Shown here in pieces: positions 31,078 to 39,956 of a stretch of DNA of 64,000 nucleotides (its first letter is position 1; the number at the start of each line of letters is the position of its first letter). Under the pieces are notes generated by a model, which made no database searches, was not told where the DNA came from, and saw only the letters and a program-made list of their open reading frames with translations. The stretch is from positions 17,474,521 through 17,538,520 of the forward strand of contig NC_067124.1 in the NCBI RefSeq assembly GCF_021347895.1, written 5' to 3'. The position numbers and the translations under genes are program-made. This DNA is from Acanthochromis polyacanthus (Eukaryota > Chordata > Actinopteri > Pomacentridae).

Positions 31078-32298
31078 TTAGGAGGAGCCAGGTTTAAGTT
31101 TAAAATTTTTAAGGTTGTTAATGGATCTTTCAGCTTTTTTGTTTTTAGTTAAATTTATAGTAGAAATGTATAAGTTGACGTCTACAATAAATTCATTAAA
31201 GTTTGGTTTTTTATTAGCCCATTTCATTTTGTGGATGTGATATTTTCCTAATAAAATGTAAAGCTGAATTACAAATTTTACATCTTTTTCCATTTTTTGA
31301 TCATAGTAAATGCACACATCTTTGGCATTTATAATAATGATTTGTCCAATTGATCGGGATAGGTAATTCTGAACATCAATCCAAAATATTTTACAGTACA
31401 TACATTCAAAAAACAGGTGCATAACTGTCTCTTTATGTAGTCCACAGAAATCACAAGAATAGTCAATATTCAGCTTAAATCGTTCCAGTACATGCTTTGC
31501 AGGGTATATTCTGTGAAGAATCTTGAAAGACACCTCCTTGATCTTGTTGGTAAGGCAGTATGCATCTGTGACACCCCATGCTTTCTTCCAGTCGACATCG
31601 CTGTACAAGGACATCCAGACATGCTGAGCAGGAGGAGTGGTGTTTCCAACAAATATATTACGTATGTCTTTGTTGCTACATTTTTTGTTGAGAATGTCCA
31701 AGTCTTCCAAAAAAATATTTTTTCTCCAGTCAGTGTCTTGAGGTGCCATGTTTCTGGGGCTGTTCTTGAGAAGCTGTAGAGCACCTTGAGGGATGGCATC
31801 AAACACCACCGCATACTCCTTTGGTGTGACAGGTAGTCCATATTTTTTGAGAAATTCATTGTAAGACAACAATAATCCATATTCATTGGTCAGTTGTGTT
31901 ACAAGAAATATATTGCAATCAAACCACCTTTGAATAAATAGAGATTTATGCTTAAACTGAATATCTTGATTATTCCAGATATAATATCCGTGGGGTGAGA
32001 AATTATGTTTAAATGCTAGAGACCATGCCAATAATGCCTGTTTATGAAAGTTTGCCAGTTTGACAGGAAGTTTATCTACAGAATAATTACACTGAAGAAG
32101 AAATTCAATGCCTCCAATCTTCTTGAATATGAATTCAGGGAAAATATTCCATATACTTTTTTTGTTTTTAATTAATTTAATAATCCAGTTGACTTTAAAG
32201 CTGAGGTTTAAGGATTCATAATCAACTACACCCAAACCACCTTTACTTTTATTATTAGTTAAAATGTTCTTTTGAGATAATGCGGCTTGTTTCGCCAA
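31078..32298 (-). pseudogene. L1 ORF2, 3' part after frameshift
   Basis: A frame of about 400 residues continues ORF2 in another reading frame from NILTNNKSKGGLGVVDYESL. It includes the connector domain and a C-terminal cysteine-rich motif CDFCGLHKETVMHLFFEC with a further C, typical of the zinc-knuckle end of Tx1/L1 ORF2 proteins. The listed start Met is only the first ATG of the open frame; the true join is near 32268. The protein ends in TAA-type stop at 31078. Confidence 0.85.
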
Positions 32299-34808
32299 AT
32301 GAAGTTATACATGTGTGAATTTAGTGACTTTGAAATATCTGAGGGCATATCCAAGGAAAGTGAGGCATATACAGATCTAGATATGCCTTCAGCTTTAGAT
32401 AAGAGTACTCTACCTTGTAAGGATAAGTCTCGAGACAACCATAAATTGAATCTTTTTTGAATATTGCTTATTACTGGATCAAAGTTAAGTTTTGTGCGTT
32501 GCTTTTCATCTTTACAAATGGTGATTCCTAAATAGGTTACATTTTCCTTGACTTCAATTCCATCTATATGAGCAAGAGAACATTCTTTGAGTGGAAAGAG
32601 AACAGATTTTTTGAGATTCATTTTTAGGCCAGAGACACAAGAAAAATGGTTAACACATTGTAAAGCTTTAGAGACTTCCTTTTCATCCCTTAAAAACAAA
32701 GATGTATCATCGGCTAATTGACAAATTTTAAATTCAGTACCTAAAGTTGAAATACCTCTAAAATGATCTTGTTTGACATATGAAGCTAACATTTGTGTTA
32801 CTAAAAGGAATAGAAAGGGAGAACAGGGACAGCCCTGTTTCAAACCACGGTGGAGTTGGAATCTTTGTGTTGTACCATGTTCAAGTTTTACTGAACTGTT
32901 GCAACCATTGTACAAAGTTTGGACAGCTTTTAAGAAATTGGGACCGAAACCTAAAAATTCTATTACTTTAAACAAAAATTGGTGTTCCACAGTATCAAAA
33001 GCTTTGTAATAGTCTATAAATAGTATAAGGCTCTCATTTGGTATAAGGAAATTATAGTCAATCATGTCCAATATAAGTCTAATATTATTATGAATATTCC
33101 TACCAGGCATAAATCCAGATTGTTCCTCATCTATTATGTCTTCAAGTCCACTCTTTAATCTTTTTGCAAGTATGAGAGAAAATATTTTACAATCATTGTT
33201 TAATAAAGTTATGGGTCTCCAGTTGTCAATGTATAATTTGTTTTTATTAGGTTTGGGTATGAGGGTTATAACACCTTGCTTAAGAGATGGAGGTAGTTCC
33301 TGCTTGTTTAAGGCTTCTTTAAATAATAGAAGTATAAATGGTGCTAGAAGATCTCTAAAAAACTTATAGAATTCGGTGGTCAACCCGTCATTTCCTGGAG
33401 CCCGATTGTCCTTTAGGTTTCCAATGCAATTTATAATTTCTGTTAGAGTAAATGGATTATCACAAACTGATTTAAAATGGTCATCTATTTTCCTTACTTT
33501 ATGAGATATTGCATCTAGGAATGATTGAATTCCAATCAAGCATGGATTAGAGGAAGAATAAAGATTTTGATAGAATTCAACTAAATATTTTGATATAATC
33601 GCTGGATCCTCTATTGTTGTGTTATTGATTGTAAGCTGTTTTATTGAGGACATTTCTTTCCGTCTCTTCTCCAAGTTAAAGAAATATTTAGAATTTTTTT
33701 CCCCGTGTTCCATCCATCTAAGCCTTGATCTTATGAATGCACCTTTTGCTTTGGATTCATATATGTTGTCTAATTGTATCTGCAGTTTAGACAATTCTAC
33801 AATATCTTGTGAAGATAATTGTGTCTGTTTGGAGAGATTTATTATTTTTGTAACAGTTTCTAACTCCGACTTTTGTTTCTTTTTAGCTGTTACTTTGCTT
33901 ATGTCTATGGCCAGTTTTCTTATTTCATATTTCATTAGTTCCCAGCTAAGACATGCACTCTTACTCACACATGCCTGTCTCCAGAATTTTGTGATAATAT
34001 CTTTAGTTTCTCTTACAAATTTGTCATCTTCTAAGAGACATTTGTTAAATTTCCAGTAATTTTTAGATATCTTATCTTGACAAACATTATTTAAATTTAT
34101 CTTTATGGAGATGGCTTTGTGGTCAGATAAAACAAAAGGGTCAATAGAAACAGTTTGAACTTTTTCACCTATATCACTGGAAATTAACCAGAAATCAATT
34201 CTAGATTGTTGAGAGAAAGTAGAATTACTCCATGTATACATTTTTTGGTCAGGATTATTTTTTCTCCAAATGTCTAACAGATCAAGCCGTAAGCATATAT
34301 TTTGCAGGTCATTTGCTTGAGTACTAGATTTAGGTGGAAATCTGTCAACTTCATCATTTAGTGATGTATTAAAATCACCTCCCCAAATTGTTTTAGCAAA
34401 TGGAAATTTGAGTAGGTATTGATTAATTTTTGTTTCAATTTTAAAGAAAATTGCAGAGTTTTGTTGTTTGTTGTTGCTGGCATAAATATTAATTAGAATG
34501 AGATGTTTATCTGCTATTTCTACAACCAAAAGTATCCATCTACCTTCATCATCTTTTTCAAAATTAACAATTTGGCCTTTGAACTCACCATGTAGAATAG
34601 CTACTCCTGCAGACTTATTATTTCCGTGTGAGAACCAAATGTCTTTACCCCACTGGCTCCTCCAAAACATGACATCTTCAACATTTGAGTGTGTTTCCTG
34701 AACAAAGTAAAAATCATGGCGTTTGCTTGTACAATACAAAAATACTGACTTCCTCTTCAACATATTACGTAGACCCCTGGCATTAAAAGAGAACAATGAA
34801 ATAGACAT
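32259..34808 (-). CDS. L1 ORF2: endonuclease and reverse transcriptase (frameshifted at 3' end)
   Basis: An 849-residue open frame begins MSISLFSFNARGLRN. The AP-like endonuclease is at about 1-235 with QETHSN, WGGDFNTS and LSDHKAIS catalytic motifs. The reverse transcriptase follows from about 440, with NRAPGNDGLTTEFYK, IDYYKAFDTVEH (motif A Asp) and QLADDTSLF (motif C, LADD in place of YADD). Normal ORF2 length is about 1240 residues. Here a one-base shift near 32268, at the AAAAGAACA stretch, cuts off the C-terminal third. The frame is otherwise intact. It nicks target DNA and copies its own RNA by target-primed reverse transcription. Confidence 0.93.
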   Translation of the reverse strand: MSISLFSFNARGLRNMLKRKSVFLYCTSKRHDFYFVQETHSNVEDVMFWRSQWGKDIWFSHGNNKSAGVAILHGEFKGQIVNFEKDDEGRWILLVVEIADKHLILINIYASNNKQQNSAIFFKIETKINQYLLKFPFAKTIWGGDFNTSLNDEVDRFPPKSSTQANDLQNICLRLDLLDIWRKNNPDQKMYTWSNSTFSQQSRIDFWLISSDIGEKVQTVSIDPFVLSDHKAISIKINLNNVCQDKISKNYWKFNKCLLEDDKFVRETKDIITKFWRQACVSKSACLSWELMKYEIRKLAIDISKVTAKKKQKSELETVTKIINLSKQTQLSSQDIVELSKLQIQLDNIYESKAKGAFIRSRLRWMEHGEKNSKYFFNLEKRRKEMSSIKQLTINNTTIEDPAIISKYLVEFYQNLYSSSNPCLIGIQSFLDAISHKVRKIDDHFKSVCDNPFTLTEIINCIGNLKDNRAPGNDGLTTEFYKFFRDLLAPFILLLFKEALNKQELPPSLKQGVITLIPKPNKNKLYIDNWRPITLLNNDCKIFSLILAKRLKSGLEDIIDEEQSGFMPGRNIHNNIRLILDMIDYNFLIPNESLILFIDYYKAFDTVEHQFLFKVIEFLGFGPNFLKAVQTLYNGCNSSVKLEHGTTQRFQLHRGLKQGCPCSPFLFLLVTQMLASYVKQDHFRGISTLGTEFKICQLADDTSLFLRDEKEVSKALQCVNHFSCVSGLKMNLKKSVLFPLKECSLAHIDGIEVKENVTYLGITICKDEKQRTKLNFDPVISNIQKRFNLWLSRDLSLQGRVLLSKAEGISRSVYASLSLDMPSDISKSLNSHMYNFIWRNKPHYLKRTF

Positions 34809-35016
34809 GAATTAATGAATTCTAATCCAAAATGGACTTCTCACTTGGAATAATTTTGAGTTGCTTTCTACACTTTTAGAACAAAACAATGAAAAAAGTG
34901 CATAAATCACGAGCGTATCTCTGGAACAAAAGTTTGAAACTTTCCTCATAAGAAACTTGAGTCATACTTGAAGGATATTACTAACCAACTGACCAGTTGA
35001 ATAGTTACCAGTTTAT

Positions 35017-35952
35017 TCAGTCAGGAAAAATTTCTTTCCCATCCACGAAAGCACGAGCTCCCACGAAGTAGGAGACTTTGTTCTCCTTCCTTGCCTTGTC
35101 CACTTTTGGCCACAGAAGCTCTCTCCTCTCCTTGACAGCAGCTGTCAGATCCAGCTTGAACCACAGGTGGTGTGCTTTTAGGTAGGCATTTTTCTTTGTT
35201 GCATTCCAGATTGCATCCTTTGTATCCCGTTTGGAGAATCTTATTATGACAGGCCTTGGTCTTGCAGTATTCCCGCCATTCACATCACTGTGTCTTCCAA
35301 GTCGGTGAACCACGTCCACTGCAGCTTCAACTCTGTTTTTGTCTGGCAGGACAGCGAGGAGGACATTCATGACTTTGGAGCGAATGTCTTCCCCTGGACC
35401 TTCAGGAATGCCATATATCTTCAAATTCATTCTTCTGCTGTATGAGTCAGCATCATTTACTTTCTTTTCCAATTCCTCCATTTTCTTTTCCAGAGTTTGG
35501 CATTTGTTCTTCAGCATACCATTTTCTGTTTTCAAACCATCAACTTCTAGTGAGCCATGCTCAACAGACCTCTTTAAGTCCTCAATGTCCATGGTGTTTT
35601 TATTCACCAGTTTTTTGATCTCGTTCATGGTGCCGTTTATTTCGTCTGTCTTTATGGTGAGAGCGCGAATAATGTTGTCCTGCACTTCACTTAGCGACAG
35701 CGGCGCTTCGTTCTCCATTTTATGCTTAGCTTTCTTCTTGGATGCTCCAGTCTTAATCGGTGTTTCTGGACCAGAGTCACACTCACCGTTTTCTTTTGAG
35801 GTACAAGCATACGAATGAGTAGCGATCCGGTGTCGTTTTTCTCTCACATTTTCAGTCTCCATGTCCGTGGATACAACGGTCTCCTCAATGGCTGGAAGCG
35901 GGGCTAGCATCTTGGCTAACATTAGCTTCTGGCTCGGTCTTGCTGCTGGCAA
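35017..35952 (-). CDS. L1 ORF1 RNA-binding protein
   Basis: An intact 311-residue frame. The N-terminus is low complexity, residues about 85-175 form a coiled coil (EINGTMNEIKKLVNKNT, KKMEELEKKVNDADSYSRR), then comes an RRM-like region with MNLKIYGIPEG, and the C-terminal domain has PRPVIIRFSKRDTKDAIW and LTAAVKERRELLW. This is the Transposase_22 layout of L1 ORF1p, which trimerises and binds the element RNA. It ends about 200 bp before the ORF2 start, on the same strand. Confidence 0.93.
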   Translation of the reverse strand: MPAARPSQKLMLAKMLAPLPAIEETVVSTDMETENVREKRHRIATHSYACTSKENGECDSGPETPIKTGASKKKAKHKMENEAPLSLSEVQDNIIRALTIKTDEINGTMNEIKKLVNKNTMDIEDLKRSVEHGSLEVDGLKTENGMLKNKCQTLEKKMEELEKKVNDADSYSRRMNLKIYGIPEGPGEDIRSKVMNVLLAVLPDKNRVEAAVDVVHRLGRHSDVNGGNTARPRPVIIRFSKRDTKDAIWNATKKNAYLKAHHLWFKLDLTAAVKERRELLWPKVDKARKENKVSYFVGARAFVDGKEIFPD

Positions 35953-36121
35953 AGTTTTAAGTCGTCCGGTGTAGTCTGAAGGGGTTGTCTTGTTCTATAT
36001 ACATTTAAATATCCATTTAGCAACTCTACTGGATTTTAGCTGTCATTTGTGAGGTTTGTCCAGAGTTTTTCCTCAGCCCTGAAAACTCCGACCGTTCACA
36101 GCAGCGCCATCTTGCGCGCCC

Positions 36122-36136
36122 GGCGACAATGCTTTA
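36122..36136. repeat. Right target-site duplication of the L1 element
   Basis: GGCGACAATGCTTTA, identical over 15 bp to 30946-30960. It marks the 5' end of the minus-strand L1. Confidence 0.9.
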
Positions 36137-36214
36137 GTTGGTATGGGGATGGCTAGTAACTACGTCATCGTGTCCAAAAACGTCACTTCCGTGTCCTACC
36201 AAACCAACGATATA

Positions 36215-36329
36215 ATGGTGCTGTTTTGTGTCCTGTGTTGCAACAATAGAAATGATGTAAATAAAACGATATCTTTCAACCACTTTCCTCTGGACGAAAA
36301 GGAGAAGAGAAGATGGCTGACACTGATAA
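36215..36329 (+). CDS. THAP zinc-finger N-terminal exon
   Basis: ATG at 36215 codes MVLFCVLCCNNRNDVNKTIS, then FNHFPLDEKEKRRWLTLI, and ends in phase 1 at GTAAGT. The C-x2-4-C start, the F-x-x-F-P and the invariant W followed by a hydrophobic helix are the THAP pattern. The second half of the domain (C-x2-H and AVPTIF) would be in a downstream exon I could not find. THAP domains in P-type and Kolobok elements bind the transposon ends. It may equally be a piece of a host-like THAP gene. Confidence 0.55.
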
Positions 36330-36933
36330 GGTAAGTTGGATTTCTAATCTTAGAAAATACATTTAGCGCCGGGAGCTAACGTGCGCTAGCTCGTATTAGC
36401 CGCTTGAATCATGTTATCTTTTTGTGTTATGAGGAGTGTTTGGGCCACATTACAAAAGAAACTAAAAGTGGTCGAGATTAAAGTCTCTGATAATAAGTTT
36501 ATACTTTTAATTTATAAGAATAAAGTCTGCCGAGGGAGACTTTTGTCCCAGTTTTGGGGACTTGGACTTGCTTGACCAATCTGCCCAAAATACTCGACTT
36601 GACTAGGATATGGGTCTATGTGACTTGGATTTAATTGAGTCCAATACTTTGACTGACTTGCTAAAAATGTTTGACAAAGATTGTTTTAACTGTTATGGAT
36701 TCATGATTAGTGTAAAGAGATGCGTAGTTATTTACATATGCAAATTAGCCATGTGCTCCCGGCAGAAGTTAGCGCTAGAGTGTGCTGCTGGGAATCTTTA
36801 GAGTATACTTTTCAAATCTAACATAACAACTCTAACAAAGCCAAGTAAACGACATTTAACCTCACACAGATGATAAAGCTAGCTTTATTTCTGACATCCT
36901 GTGTTTGTTAGCTTACACTACTTAGCTACTCAC

Positions 36934-37119
36934 CTCAACACTGTACGTTTTCCTTTTCATTGACGCCTGCACTTTCCCTTTAAAACCACCTGCCAGCACA
37001 CTAACTCTTACAACTCTGTTTGAGTTGTAAGAGTTAAGACCTCGCTTTACCGACTTCGGAAAATCCGCAAAATAAGATGTCACAGTGAAAAAGGTGACCG
37101 GTTCTTTCGCTACTGCCAT
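36934..37119 (-). CDS. First exon of SWIM/YqaJ-type protein (inferred)
   Basis: ATG at 37119 on - opens 62 residues to a GTGAGT donor at 36933-36927. The sequence includes FFTVTSYFADFPKSVKRGLN, SNRVVRVSV and GKVQASMKRKTYSVE. A (R/K)GxxxYxSxxV block followed by KGKVxxSMKKxxY is what I recall upstream of the SWIM zinc finger in the large fish families that also carry a YqaJ exonuclease domain. The identification is by resemblance only, and no SWIM or YqaJ part is present in the window. Confidence 0.4.
37002..37036. repeat. Perfect 15-bp hairpin
   Basis: TAACTCTTACAACTC at 37002-37016 and GAGTTGTAAGAGTTA at 37022-37036 pair perfectly around a 5-base loop (TGTTT). The hairpin is inside the minus-strand SWIM-like exon and encodes LNSYNSNRVVRV there. 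Confidence 0.9.
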
Positions 37120-37190
37120 TGTGTTTTCATTCGGTACGCCGCGGCTTGGACACGGAAGTGGTCCATGACGTCACACTAGCCATCCCCATT

Positions 37191-37333
37191 TTACTGCTGG
37201 TTTCCGGTTGTACGCGCCAACAACCACCACAGAAGAAGAAGCAGCAGAAATGGTGGCTCCGCGTTAGCTTTCGGTGGTTTGTGTCAGTTTGCCTTAGAGC
37301 CGCTTCTGTCGGCTCCTGGTGTCCGGGCCGAAG
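37191..37333. promoter_or_regulatory. CpG-rich promoter, possibly bidirectional
   Basis: The 215 bp between the minus-strand ATG at 37119 and the plus-strand ATG at 37334 are CpG-rich (TACGCGCC, CCGCGTTAGC, GTCCGGGCCG), unlike the AT-rich flanks. No TATA box is seen. The position suggests a promoter for the orphan exon on + and possibly for the transposon exon on -. Confidence 0.4.
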
Positions 37334-37384
37334 ATGGAGAGCAGCAGCGGACCAGAACCAGCCTCCGAACCTCCGGACGGACAG
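37334..37384 (+). CDS. Orphan first coding exon (17 residues)
   Basis: ATG at 37334, after a CpG-rich leader, codes MESSSGPEPASEPPDGQ and ends in phase 0 at GTGAGT. The next host exon on + is perilipin exon 1 at 42411, which has its own ATG and TATA-like box. Because perilipin exon 3 begins in phase 0, this could be an alternative perilipin start spliced past exons 1-2. It could also be the first exon of a gene whose remaining exons I cannot recognise. Confidence 0.4.
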
Positions 37385-37950
37385 GTGAGTCTCTGCTGAG
37401 GGTCCAGGTGAGTTTACCTGTTCGGTGCCTGGCGCCGTGAAGTTTGTCAGAACTTTTAAACCGCTTTCATCTTATTTCAAACTTCATTTAACAACAAACA
37501 TCAACCTGGTCAGATTTAAATTATTTTACTTTTAATTAGAACAACTTCATAACCCTTGGGGAACCCCTCCTCTCTTTATAATTTCTTATTGATCAGTTTT
37601 TTTGTATCAGAATGTTAACTTTAGCATTTGTTTTTAAATGTATGTTCTATGTTTGTATTTTATATAAATTTTATATTATACATGTTTTTGTTTTACTGTT
37701 TTTCAGTTTTTAGTTTTATTTTCTTTTTATATTATTGTTTAATTATATTTTAAATGTTATTTTATATTGATATTTTTAACTTGCTGTTATTTTATCTTGT
37801 ATATTATTATAGTATTTGTTGCTTTTCAAAAATGTTTAAGATTTTACTTTGTTTTATACTTTTGCTTTTTTACTCTAAATCTTTCATTTACCTAATTTTT
37901 ATATTACTTTAACTTAACTGACTTATTTACATTTTAATCTGTCATTGTAA

Positions 37951-37952
<2 letters not shown>

Positions 37953-37981
<29 letters not shown>
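37953..37981. repeat. (ATT)n microsatellite in AT-rich tract
   Basis: About nine ATT units within an AT-rich stretch (about 37560-38040) that holds no gene. Confidence 0.9.
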
Positions 37982-37985
<4 letters not shown>

Positions 37986-38454
37986 TCTTCTTTTAATCTC
38001 TTACTTATCCCCTTAGATGTTGTTTAATATTATTACACACAAGGGTTTAAACAGAGATTAAAAACACCCTAAGTTAATGTCAGCAGTTCAGTGAAAACAG
38101 TCAGCATGTGCAGCGGTCAGCTAGGGTCTGCTGCAGCTTCTGCTTAATGGTGTAAGGTGATGGAAGCGATGACAGTTCCAGAGATTTTTGGAGGGAATTC
38201 CAACCGATTGCTGCTGCAAAGCCAAGGGAATTCCAGCCAAAGACAGTGCCAACTTTGGGGATAGAGAGTGTTTTGAAATCACTGGTCCTCAGGTGGTAGT
38301 TGTTATGGGAGGGGTGTAGGAGGTTGGAGAGACCCTGATAGGGTTTTGTAGAGGAGTAAAAGCCAGTACTGGAGTCGACTGGTGTGAATGGAGGGCCAAC
38401 CCACGAGTTTGTAAAGGTCACAATGGTGGATGGAGAAAGATGCACCGGTTACAA

Positions 38455-39158
38455 GATGGATGGTAGATTTTAAAATTATTCTAACAGTTTTTAAATGTAT
38501 TAATGGTCTTGGGCCTTCATATTTGTCTGATCTACTTTTACCTTATGAACCCTCACGGACCCTCAGGTCCTCTGGCACTGACGTTTTGATAATTCCCAAG
38601 GTGAATACAGTGACTCATGGCGAGGCAGCTTTTCAACATTACGGCCCTCGCCTGTGGAACAGCCTGTCAAAGGACCTGAGGGCTGTAGAGAACGTAGAGA
38701 CTTTTAAACGCAGGCTCAAGACTCACCTTTTTAAACTGGCTTTTACATAATACTTTTATTTTATCTTAATCCCTTGATTTATACTGTTTATTCCCTGGTT
38801 CTGCTTTTATTTCTATATTTATTTTATTATTTTGTATACTATATTATTATTTCACTATTTTACCATTTATTTTACTATTTATTTACTATTTTACTATTCT
38901 TTATCTTCTAGTAGCTATTTTATTCTTTAATTTTTAGTTTTACCTGTTATTTTCAACACGTCTATTTTAGATTCCAGTGTTTCCTCAGTGGGGAGCCGTC
39001 TGCATCTGGGGCTTTGGCAGGGCCTGGGCCTAATGGCCCTGGAGCTAGCTGGCCTGTTGGGCCTGCTGGGGCCTGTTGCTGCCCCGGGTGCGGGCGGCTC
39101 TCAATGATGGTGTTTCCTCTTTCTGGTGCCAACAGGCACTATTATTTCTGTTATAAAA

Positions 39159-39209
<51 letters not shown>

Positions 39210-39420
39210 CGTCCGTCCCTCCGTCCGTCCGTCCGTCCGTCCGTCCCGTCCCGTCCCGTCCCGTCCCGTCCCGTCCCGTCCGAAGTATGATGTGGGGCAG
39301 GATTTGGGAGGGATGTGGGGCATTGTCTTTTTATTGTTTTATATTGTTTGTTTTTAACTTGTTAAGCACTTTGTGTTACTTTTTCTATGAAAAGTGCTAT
39401 AGAAATAAACTTGATTGACT
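38455..39420 (+). mobile_element. LINE B 3' end, inserted into LINE A
   Basis: On + the frame VDFKIILTVFKCINGLGPSY then EAAFQHYGPRLWNSLSKDLR to LKTHLFKLAFT at 38748 is the C-terminal tail of an L2/CR1-like ORF2. The 3' UTR follows, ends AAATAAACTTGATTGACTGA at about 39420, and contains the pyrimidine-rich tandem array at 39160-39285. It lies opposite to LINE A and splits it. Confidence 0.7.
39160..39285. repeat. Compound microsatellite with stepwise unit change
   Basis: CTGT units (39163-39204) pass into CCGT units (39205-39245) and then CCCGT units (39246-39281) without spacer. The array is within LINE B's 3' region. Confidence 0.95.
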
Positions 39421-39811
39421 GAGTGACGGAGGGCATCAAGCCTGTCAAGGGTACATTTAGGAGCCATTTTATAAATGACATTGCTGTAGTCGAACATGGG
39501 GAGGATGGTCATCTTCACAAGACTGATTTTGGCAGAGTATGTACCAGTCTGAGTTTGATTTTAGCCTGTAGGATATCGATGTGAGAAGTGAAAGAAAGTG
39601 AAGAGTCCAGCCAGAGGCCAAGGCACTAGTAAGAGTTGATGAACTCCAGATCTGAGCCATCTGCACAGATGATCTTTGGGGGGCTGGAGACACTGTTTTT
39701 CTGGTTGAATAGCATACATTTGGTTTTGTTGGAATTGAAGTGCCAGCGAAGGTCCTGAAAAGACTCCTCAATTGAAGCAAGGCTGGGTTGAAGGGTATTT
39801 ATTCTTTTCAT

Positions 39812-39956
39812 TTCTTATCCTTGTACATATTGTTAATATTATTACTATTTTATTATTAATACTATGTTATCTGCTAAATATGCTTGCTGTAACAATATGA
39901 ATTTTACCTGGTCGTGGGGAGCAATAAAGGATTATCTTATCTTATAAAGGATTATC
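39812..39956 (+). mobile_element. LINE 3' tail inserted into LINE A
   Basis: The block ends GGGGAGCAATAAAGGATTATC with a duplicated TTATCTTATCTTATAAAGGA tail, a typical teleost LINE 3' end on +. It separates the LINE A frames that end at 39957 and resume at 39811. Confidence 0.55.

Larger units (their letters stand above)
30961..36121 (-). mobile_element. L1/Tx1-type LINE, near full length (5161 bp)
   Basis: The element lies on - with its 5' end at 36121, starting GGGCGCGCAAGATGGCGCTG on that strand, like intact L1 5' ends. ORF1 is at 35017-35952 and ORF2 at 31078-34808. The 3' end is an A-rich tail with TAAAA units (30961-30981 on +). Perfect 15-bp target-site duplications flank it. A full-length insertion with exact duplications and only one visible frameshift means it is young. 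It inserted next to the inverted-repeat element at 29994 and left of the THAP unit. Confidence 0.93.
36141..37190. mobile_element. Inverted-repeat unit with THAP exon (+) and SWIM-like exon (-)
   Basis: The left end at 36141 (ATGGGGATGGCTAGT, then CGTCATCG and ACTTCCGTGTCC) is matched on the other strand by the right end at 37145-37190 (ACTAGCCATCCCCAT, CATGACGTCA, GGACACGGAAGTGG). The terminal repeats are about 45 bp and imperfect. Inside, a THAP zinc-finger exon points right (36215-36329) and another coding exon points left (36934-37119). No exact target duplication is visible. Both exons have start codons near the ends and donors facing inward, so the unit looks like a decayed or internally deleted autonomous element. 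Confidence 0.5.

Noticed and set aside
33619..34059. 146-residue plus-strand frame
   Set aside because: Antisense of L1 ORF2.
35339..35818. 159-residue plus-strand frame
   Set aside because: Antisense of L1 ORF1.
39160..39285. A CRISPR-like array
   Set aside because: It is a tandem array without spacers in a eukaryotic genome.
39014..39418. 134-residue plus-strand frame with PSVRPSVRP repeats
   Set aside because: Produced by the CTGT/CCGT/CCCGT array in the LINE 3' region.
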